DNA from: a virus
Length of the DNA stretch: 34,585 nucleotides
Virus record (IMG/VR): IMGVR_UViG_3300042292_000592
Coordinates: 1-34,585 of that record
Strand: one strand, 5' to 3'
Part shown: positions 29,701-34,585 of the stretch, in pieces
Numbering within the stretch: the first letter of the stretch is position 1
How the letters are laid out: every line of letters begins with the position of its first letter
Position numbers and translations under genes: made by a program
The notes under the pieces: generated by a model
What the model was told of the DNA's origin: nothing
What the model saw: only the letters and a program-made list of their open reading frames with translations
Database searches by the model: none

Positions 29701-31096
29701 ATCCTTTAGCCATGTGTCAGTGACATACGATGGCTCTTCCTTGAGATATTACACGAACGGTGTTTTGAGGGATACAGAGGTTGTTAATGGGACTCCAATT
29801 GCATGGTCATCAAAAGATGTTTGCATAGGGGGAAGGGGGGCTTCGTTTTCCGCAGGAGCAGAGCAACCACCTTCCGCCTTCAGAAGTTTTTATATTGATG
29901 AATTCGCTATCTTCAATAAATCCTTTAGTGACAAGGAAGTGTTGAATCATTACATAGAAACACAGATGCAGCCTGTTCGTATCATGCCATTCATTTACGG
30001 TAATGATGCAACGGTTCAGGAATTGATTGACAATATAAGCCTTGCTGACCTTGGAAGATTCTATATTGACGAAAACGGAATAGCTAAATACGAACACTAC
30101 CATAGGTTTTTTGAATCATCTATTGCTCAGCATGCAAATACTCAATTTACTCTTTCAGATACATCTAATATTATAGATGCAAGTTACGCAGTCCAGTTGC
30201 AAACCAATAAAGTTGTTGTTAAAGTAAATAAAGTTGCCAATAATTTAGTTTCAAAACAAGGATTGTGGAGAGCGGAAGACCCGACTACTCTTGGAATTAC
30301 ATCTCTTTCGTCTAATGTCAGTAACTCAGCTACTAGTATTAATGTTGTATCTACTGACAACCCTTTCTTCCCAAAATCTGGTTTTTTAAAAATTAATGAT
30401 GAAATCATTAAGTACAGTGGAATTTCTAGTAACTCTTTTACTTCGGTTGAGCGAGCACAGTTTGATACCGTTGCGTCATCTCATTTAACTACTAACCTTG
30501 TGAGAGAGGTAAAGAAGTACGATCTTCTATACGATAAATCACCGGCCTTCAGAGTTGAGAACCCGTTGATCACGAATCTTTCACTAGTGAACCCGCCTAA
30601 GGTAGAGATGATAACATTCAATCCCACTCCATACGGAGCTTTGCTCATTGTTGCCGCATCCAACAATACCGTTTCTGGTGAGATTGTGTATCTTGAGGGG
30701 GAAAACCCTCTTACCAATGAAAAGAATTTTGCTTCAATTGCGGGCATACCAGTTGTGTTTACCGAAAACACTGGCGATGTAAAAGAGAAGAAAGCCGTTC
30801 TTGATGACAACATTAGAAAGTACGGCCTTAAAGAGCTGATAATTGAAAATGAATTCATTACAGACCTTGACCACGCCCAGAGGTTGGCTACTTTTATTAT
30901 TGACAAAATGAGTGAGCCAGTCCCCATTATTAATTTAAACATCACTCCGATACCCACCATGCAATTAGGGGACCGAATACGAATATCTTCAATGGATTCT
31001 TTTGATATAATAGATGGAGACTATTGGGTTATAAGCTCTGACTTTAGCTATAGCGAGACATTATCTCAGTCAATAGTTGTAAGGAAGGTGGTTTAA
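26747..31096 (+). CDS. Tail tip hub-like protein with PA14, LamG and cupredoxin-like domains
   Basis: At 1449 residues it is the second largest gene. Residues about 1-430 are beta-rich hub-like sequence (FDVSKVRDVHETSLPIG, YAPYGIFYVDEW). About 590-705 resemble a PA14 sugar-binding domain (FNGVFDGYYIPAESGL, GGVRVYLNKIKIIDEWYV, MVAGKPYELRIEFF). A LamG-like fold begins at about 765 (SNSYLRVPYHIS, GAFSIELYAKF) and resumes at 927-1068 (VSVTYDGSSLRYYTNGVL, SFYIDEFAIFNKSFSD). Between its halves lies the cupredoxin-like domain (817-925; H861, C908, H911, M914). Two copies of a FPxxG...ERxxx...HAAG-like module lie at 337-421 and 1182-1252, and the C-terminus returns to hub-like strands. It probably forms the tail spike or hub that reads host glycans. 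GGAGGAAG precedes ATG. Confidence 0.75.
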   Translation: MLEYGLYGKEISSSFNSAYTSISQKVKPLIIVDWLDSRHVDKFGNTEIASTTSTLSQPTSAFVQSSASGMLANGRSLSEREIQFNRSRHANFYFTPNESINGIERQSFTWAVCDAKDVNGKVITANGQWHCLPSTKDENYEFGYQSSSKSTSNLHATLNGYEFSSPVVMTYAFTERKVNVINVITSEYNGQIKSYNVKAYNQTVNLVYNEDAEIPEDSYFLEHNLIGVSSNNINKIVVTVYTTKNPLDHARVNEVCPIYREDMTDYVINFDVSKVRDVHETSLPIGGSGSSTSSITFDNGGKDFNLFSSSSTYGKYMKKDIRVKVSAGWGIGSANQESASAVLSANVTSTSNVWTVNSVNDFPAGGVGDDYVLTINSSNIYKERVLARKGTGNSFDIIERGIGGTVARSHAAGSAIFFDAFEYAPYGIFYVDEWQGSSSSMTVSANLTDRSKFGQEKMITKGFLLQEVTVAEAVEHLTLMTNYPKSDIEYLLNPAKTYAKSNCILHLGFDEKDVDRASAQRIVSSSLRARIVEIPSTDLNSVRDIKLDANDRNRSSYEKALDINGFIAPSLTTTSKEISSNNVVALNFVSGNFTSKNNDVIDSYFNGVFDGYYIPAESGLRNIVISINKGGVRVYLNKIKIIDEWYVIDTGTNTPEVLYSDSYDMVAGKPYELRIEFFTEQHIENEPFKISLLTEHDSTLYYIDSSECYTMVAGDRIGVKNESSYLTFASNTWTPTANVDYVNRSSRTNDAVYIGPVKISEPSGVVSDQESKSILLESNSYLRVPYHISYDVTNSSSASHTGAFSIELYAKFHTPSVSVIADPITVTNSGASSYLVNGVPNATIAMVRGGLYTFQVNATGHPFWIQTSPGAHNPANVVTSGIVNNGAAVGTITFQVPADAPSTLYYVCQNHSVMAGTITVTGTTSPHGSFMGDGEYVSNWNNSNSSSGFEFFNNSSENGFKIKVLAANSAVLTKTVSSASPLLNSSFSHVSVTYDGSSLRYYTNGVLRDTEVVNGTPIAWSSKDVCIGGRGASFSAGAEQPPSAFRSFYIDEFAIFNKSFSDKEVLNHYIETQMQPVRIMPFIYGNDATVQELIDNISLADLGRFYIDENGIAKYEHYHRFFESSIAQHANTQFTLSDTSNIIDASYAVQLQTNKVVVKVNKVANNLVSKQGLWRAEDPTTLGITSLSSNVSNSATSINVVSTDNPFFPKSGFLKINDEIIKYSGISSNSFTSVERAQFDTVASSHLTTNLVREVKKYDLLYDKSPAFRVENPLITNLSLVNPPKVEMITFNPTPYGALLIVAASNNTVSGEIVYLEGENPLTNEKNFASIAGIPVVFTENTGDVKEKKAVLDDNIRKYGLKELIIENEFITDLDHAQRLATFIIDKMSEPVPIINLNITPIPTMQLGDRIRISSMDSFDIIDGDYWVISSDFSYSETLSQSIVVRKVV

Positions 31097-32574
31097 TGGC
31101 TTCTAGGTTCTCCTCTGGAATTTCCGAGGGTTGCATATTATTTTTTCAAGGTGGTCATGATCACAATGGTATATCTTCGTCATTAATAGATACAGCCAGT
31201 TATTCAATTTATGACTTTGTTGTCGGGAATGTTGGGTCATCAAGCAGACAGGCTAATCAGCAAAAGAATTTTGATAGCTTGAAATCTGTTATTTCAAACA
31301 TAGTTAAAACAGATGTGCTCGGGCCATCGGGTGTTCGGTTGAATCCTAACTCAATCCAGTCGATACATATAGAAGCCGGTGCTGTTACGGCTAGTGAGCT
31401 GTCTGCGAATATTGTATTGGTTAATAATATTATTAGAAGCAGTAATTTCGATGGCAATGTCGCAGCTAATGGTTCAATAACATCAAATGGCACTGTGGGT
31501 TGGGCAATATCTGGTGACGGCTCAGCTGTTTTTGATTCTAGTTATATTCGTGGAACAATTACAGCTGGGGCTGTATCAACGCCTGGAATTGATATTGACG
31601 CAAACGGGAATCTGACTGCCAATGCTTTTTCGCTTTTTGGAAATGGTGCAATCGTAACATCAAGCGGCAATTTTAGCGTCAGTGCTGGCGGGGCTTTATC
31701 CGCAACTGGCGCAAACATTAGCGGGCAAATAGACGCGACATCGGGAACAGTTGGTAACTGGGATATCAGTGGGGGTAATATTATATCTTCAGATGGCAAA
31801 ATTAGTCTTATTAATGATGATGGGGATACAGTAATTATTGCTCAAAGCGATATCGGGACATTTGCTTCATTAAATGGAGATGGCAGCATAATCGCACTTG
31901 AAGACGGTATAGAGACATCAATCAATGTCCCCTATGTTTTTGAGGGCGGGACTGTTTATACTTTTATAGTTAAACAAGTCAGTCAGCCTTTGAATGCGGT
32001 CAGGATAGCCCCTGGAAAACTTTTTGTAACAAGCCCAAGCGAGGGAATAGCATTAGATATGACTAACGGAATATTTTCAACTCTTCCAATCCAGAGCACC
32101 AGCACGGTTGAGATGGAGACGGGTCAGGTCAATGGTATAGGTATAATATATCCTGGAATTACAACTGGTCCAGGTACTGCTAATTATATGGGGCTTGTTT
32201 GGAATAACCCAGATATACGAGGAACAGTTGATAATGTCGTATCGGCTGTTCTTGGAACGGTGTCGGATGTAAGATCAAAGTCAAATATTTTAGATGCAGA
32301 AAATACTTGGCTAAATAAATTATATGATTCATTAAGGGTCGTATCTTTTAACCCAGTAGATTTGCTAGACGAAGAAAATCTGCACCTATACCCAAGAAGA
32401 CTTGGCTTAATAGCTCAGGAACTTAATGAGATTCTGCCTGATCTAGTAGTTTCAGCAAATCCGTATGATGAGGAAGCTTTTCTTTCAGTCAATTATCTTG
32501 GGTTGGTCCCTTATTTAATACAAGCAGTACAGGATCTAAACAATCGTGTCAAAGAACTAGAAAGTAAGGTATAA
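31096..32574 (+). CDS. Tail fibre/spike with self-cleaving S74 chaperone domain
   Basis: The 492-residue protein opens with ASRFSSGISEGCILFFQGG and a helix with SSSRQANQQKNFDSLKSVI. Residues about 85-285 are repeated short strands (AGAVTASELSANIVLVNN, ISGDGSAVFDSSYIRG, TLP-like turns) as in trimeric beta spikes. The last 103 residues form a Peptidase S74 (intramolecular chaperone) domain: SDVRSKSNI at 390, then RRLGLIAQELNEILPDLV, LSVNYLGLVPYLIQAVQDL and a coiled-coil ending NNRVKELESKV. In this family the domain trimerises the fibre and cuts itself off before the Ser of SDxRxK, here predicted at S390. It overlaps the hub gene (taATG), with GGAAGG upstream. Confidence 0.85.
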   Translation: MASRFSSGISEGCILFFQGGHDHNGISSSLIDTASYSIYDFVVGNVGSSSRQANQQKNFDSLKSVISNIVKTDVLGPSGVRLNPNSIQSIHIEAGAVTASELSANIVLVNNIIRSSNFDGNVAANGSITSNGTVGWAISGDGSAVFDSSYIRGTITAGAVSTPGIDIDANGNLTANAFSLFGNGAIVTSSGNFSVSAGGALSATGANISGQIDATSGTVGNWDISGGNIISSDGKISLINDDGDTVIIAQSDIGTFASLNGDGSIIALEDGIETSINVPYVFEGGTVYTFIVKQVSQPLNAVRIAPGKLFVTSPSEGIALDMTNGIFSTLPIQSTSTVEMETGQVNGIGIIYPGITTGPGTANYMGLVWNNPDIRGTVDNVVSAVLGTVSDVRSKSNILDAENTWLNKLYDSLRVVSFNPVDLLDEENLHLYPRRLGLIAQELNEILPDLVVSANPYDEEAFLSVNYLGLVPYLIQAVQDLNNRVKELESKV

Positions 32575-32575
32575 T
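32546..32575 (+). promoter_or_regulatory. Candidate leaderless promoter
   Basis: GTGTCA (32546-32551, four of six) lies 18 nt before TATAAT (32570-32575), which overlaps the stop of the fibre gene. Six bases then separate the box from ATG 32582, the same spacing as at 9192, so the transcript would begin at or next to the start codon. No ribosome binding site precedes that ATG. Confidence 0.4.
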
Positions 32576-32581
32576 AGATAA

Positions 32582-33247
32582 ATGGCTTACGAGAACTACA
32601 CTTTTGTATCATGGACAGACGGTACCCCAATCAGCTCAGACAGGCTTGCGCAGATGTCCATGAATATGGAACAAATTCGGGACTTCAATGATGCCAAGCC
32701 CGCAGGTGTTCTTGAATTTATACAATTAACAACAAACAATGTTGTTTCAAATGTTAGCAATACAGATACTCAAATACTAGCCTTAACCAATCCTGTTGGC
32801 GGGTCTGATCAAAGAGTGACAATACAGCCGAATAGGTACTACAAGGCTACTTGCGTATTCCCTGGGTTCACCATACTCGGTAAAGGCGCTGAGGACTGCA
32901 AATTAACTTTAAAAATATTTAATGCGGTCTCAAATGGGTACGCAGGAACTAGTCCTGTTATGGAATGGAACTTCACTCCATCTCCTCATATATTTTACAA
33001 CACTGCGGCGAACGCTAATGTCTTGACAAGCGGGTCCACCTTCAAGCAAGATAGCGGGCGCGTTGGCGCGGGCACCTACTCTGTCTACCTAGAGTCAGGC
33101 GGCGGTCTTAATGCGAATTCATTTTCTGTCTCTGTCTCACGAGTTTTTGGTACATCTGGCGCAACAAACGCTCCTCAAGTTAGCGTTAATCCGACATCAA
33201 CAGAAAAATTGCAACTTATTATTGAAGACGCTGGCGCAAGCGTATAG
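32582..33247 (+). CDS. Minor tail / virion structural protein
   Basis: The 221-residue protein starts AYENYTFVSWTDGTPISSDR followed by LAQMSMNMEQIRDFND, an opening that I associate with small tail-tip proteins of actinobacterial phages (WxDGTPI, RLxQM, N...i). The remainder is beta-rich (NRYYKATCVFPGFTILG, CKLTLKIFN, YSVYLESGGG, FSVSVSRVFG) and ends EKLQLIIEDAGASV, like a jelly-roll carbohydrate-binding or capping domain. No catalytic motif is seen. No ribosome binding site precedes ATG 32582, while a TATAAT lies 6 nt before it. It is the last recognisable structural gene before an HNH endonuclease. Confidence 0.65.
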   Translation: MAYENYTFVSWTDGTPISSDRLAQMSMNMEQIRDFNDAKPAGVLEFIQLTTNNVVSNVSNTDTQILALTNPVGGSDQRVTIQPNRYYKATCVFPGFTILGKGAEDCKLTLKIFNAVSNGYAGTSPVMEWNFTPSPHIFYNTAANANVLTSGSTFKQDSGRVGAGTYSVYLESGGGLNANSFSVSVSRVFGTSGATNAPQVSVNPTSTEKLQLIIEDAGASV

Positions 33248-33249
33248 TC

Positions 33250-33654
33250 ATGGGGCAACTAGCCTCTAGAAGAGATGACATTGAATGGTCAATAAGAAGT
33301 GTCTCTGGAGAGAATAATCCAAACTATGGCGGCGGAAAGTATATTGATGATAAAGGCTATGTTCGGATATTAAATCAAGAACATCCTTTTAGCATTAAAG
33401 GTTATATATACGAGCACAGGGCGGTGTTTGAGCAATATCTGGGGCGATTCCTGCAGCCATGGGAAACGGTGCATCATATTAATGAAATAAAGGCTGATAA
33501 TAGAGTGGGCAACTTATATCTATGTACAGTGCCGGAACATAGCGCTGTGCATAGAGAAGGGAAGAAGCCAACTAATGAGCATCGTCAAAAAATGAGGGCA
33601 AATATGAAAAAAAGAAATAAAGAAACTAGAGATGGCAGAGTAAAAAAAATATAA
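33250..33654 (+). CDS. HNH endonuclease
   Basis: The 134-residue protein has the HNH pattern in EHRAVFEQYLGRFLQPWETV, then HHINEIKADNRVGNLYLC and PEHSAVH. The HH at 75-76, N88 and H97/H101 are the probable metal and catalytic residues. It starts with a glycine-rich region (ENNPNYGGGKYIDDKGYVRI), a frequent opening of free-standing phage HNH homing enzymes, and ends in a Lys/Arg-rich tail suited to DNA contact. ATG 33250 lies two bases after the previous stop without a ribosome binding site. As it sits between structural and replication-like genes, it is either a mobile homing endonuclease or a DNA-processing accessory. The motif looks intact. Confidence 0.88.
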   Translation: MGQLASRRDDIEWSIRSVSGENNPNYGGGKYIDDKGYVRILNQEHPFSIKGYIYEHRAVFEQYLGRFLQPWETVHHINEIKADNRVGNLYLCTVPEHSAVHREGKKPTNEHRQKMRANMKKRNKETRDGRVKKI

Positions 33655-33664
33655 AAACCCATTC

Positions 33665-33696
33665 TTGACAACATTCCTCATTCAACCGTGTATAAT
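33665..33696 (+). promoter_or_regulatory. Candidate leaderless promoter of the metallophosphoesterase gene
   Basis: A perfect TTGACA (33665-33670) and a perfect TATAAT (33691-33696) flank a 20-nt spacer, longer than the usual 17. The box lies 7 nt before ATG 33704, so transcription would start at the start codon. No ribosome binding site is present. The 49-nt gap after the HNH gene holds nothing else. The spacer length leaves open that only the -10 matters. Confidence 0.5.
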
Positions 33697-33703
33697 TAAC
33701 CTT

Positions 33704-34585
33704 ATGAAAATTTGCGAAGCTGATAACTGTAATCAAGAATTTGAACCAAATACGGCAAACCATAAATATGCAGACAAGGAGTGTCGTAGATCAATCGACA
33801 GTTCTGGTATCTGCAAATACAGAAGAGAGAAAGGTTTATTCGAAGTGCCTAAAGATCCATTAAGCGGAGAAATCCCTAATTCAGATGCTGAGCTAAGAGT
33901 TGCATTCACACGGCTTCAGCAGGAATACAATAAAGTAAAAACTAAGAATGATGATTTAGCTGATGCTATTTATCAAGCGGTGAAAGAAGACATTGCTAAT
34001 AATAAATACAAGTCAGTTGCTAAGCCAGTCTTGACAAAAAAGAAGGGCGGAGAAGAAGTTGCCGTTGCTGTTCTTGCTGACTGGCAATTAGCAAAGATCA
34101 CTCCTGATTATAATTCACAAATCTGTGAAGAGAGAATTAATCTTTTTGCTGAAAAGGTGATAGAGCTGACAAACATCCAAAGACAAGACCACCCAGTCAA
34201 GGAGTTGAGAATCTGGGCCCTCGGTGACATCATTGAAGGCGAGCTGATATTCCCGGGTCAATCTTTCTTGGTTGATGGCGGTCTGTATAGACAGATCACT
34301 GTTGATGGACCACGGATTATGAAAAACTTCATTAACAAAATGTTGGAGAACTTCGAAAAAGTAACATTTGTTGGAGTGATTGGTAATCATGGTTCTATTG
34401 GTGGTCGTGCCCGCAGAGATCACGATCCTGAAACCAATGGTGACAGAATGCTCTACCGTATCACTCAGCTTATGTTTGAAAAAGAAAAGCGGATTGAATT
34501 TAAGATTCCAGACGGTCGTGGTGAACGACATTGGTATGCTATTGACAAGATTGGGAATTATAAAGCAATGCTCTGTCATGGCGAT
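33704..34585 (+). CDS. Metallophosphoesterase (calcineurin-like), 3' end missing
   Basis: The frame runs from ATG 33704 to the window end (294 codons). The N-terminus has a Cys/His pattern (C4, C9, H20, C27) that may bind zinc. A helical linker (about 60-105) follows. The phosphoesterase core then begins: VAVAVLADWQ (D126, with Q128 where most have His), WALGDIIEGE (G174, D175, E178 in place of the usual N or D), VGVIGNHG (G227, N228, H229) and LCHGD (292-294) at the edge. Such enzymes cleave phosphodiester or phosphomonoester bonds with two metal ions. The motif changes mean that substrate cannot be guessed. Related phage genes are found near DNA metabolism modules. It is probably expressed from its own promoter. 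Confidence 0.82.
   Translation, partial: MKICEADNCNQEFEPNTANHKYADKECRRSIDSSGICKYRREKGLFEVPKDPLSGEIPNSDAELRVAFTRLQQEYNKVKTKNDDLADAIYQAVKEDIANNKYKSVAKPVLTKKKGGEEVAVAVLADWQLAKITPDYNSQICEERINLFAEKVIELTNIQRQDHPVKELRIWALGDIIEGELIFPGQSFLVDGGLYRQITVDGPRIMKNFINKMLENFEKVTFVGVIGNHGSIGGRARRDHDPETNGDRMLYRITQLMFEKEKRIEFKIPDGRGERHWYAIDKIGNYKAMLCHGD

Overview
The window is a contiguous piece of a tailed double-stranded DNA phage (siphovirus type) or prophage late region. Every gene I can support lies on the plus strand, and stop/start overlaps (taATG) are common. No host gene, tRNA, rRNA, integrase, CRISPR array or insertion sequence is visible. The host cannot be read directly. A Gram-positive host is suggested by an endolysin with a VanY-type peptidase and a peptidoglycan-binding domain and no visible spanin. 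Several -10 boxes lie only 6-8 nt before a start codon, which fits leaderless mRNAs as in Actinobacteria. With the moderate base composition, a phage of a low-GC (for example freshwater) actinobacterium is a reasonable inference, not a demonstrated fact.

Layout. (1) 3-1933, lysis block: the 3' end of a Gly/Ser-rich gene with a membrane tail that contains a strong internal start for a 63-residue holin-like protein, then two more small two-helix membrane proteins, then the endolysin. (2) 1966-8879, adhesin and fibre block: a small beta-rich protein, a short linker protein, two tail-fibre proteins, a protein with a cupredoxin-like domain, three tandem paralogous glycine-rich adhesins and a conserved 121-residue tail protein. 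(3) 8880-9191, a 312-base gap holding a decayed adhesin start, a 53-codon gene, a 15-bp palindrome and an extended -10 promoter. (4) 9192-12054, head-tail connection and tail tube: adaptor, head closure, neck protein, tail terminator, a small unknown gene and the major tail protein, followed by a 14-bp hairpin. (5) 12158-12792, the paired tail assembly chaperones with a well-formed -1 frameshift signal. (6) 12855-25289, a 4144-residue tape measure protein that fills over a third of the window. (7) 25289-33247, the tail tip: two paralogous distal tail proteins, a 1449-residue hub-like protein with PA14-like, LamG-like and cupredoxin-like domains, a fibre with a self-cleaving S74 chaperone domain and a minor tail protein. 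(8) 33250-34585, an HNH endonuclease and the start of a metallophosphoesterase with its own promoter.

Together the genes build a very long flexible tail (about 0.6 micrometre by the usual 1.5 angstrom per residue rule), cap it with a carbohydrate-binding tip and several exchangeable adhesins, and lyse the host. The most unusual element is a roughly 100-residue domain with plastocyanin/amicyanin-like copper-ligand spacing. It occurs in two unrelated virion proteins at opposite ends of the structural region, and in one of them it appears inserted into a LamG lectin fold.
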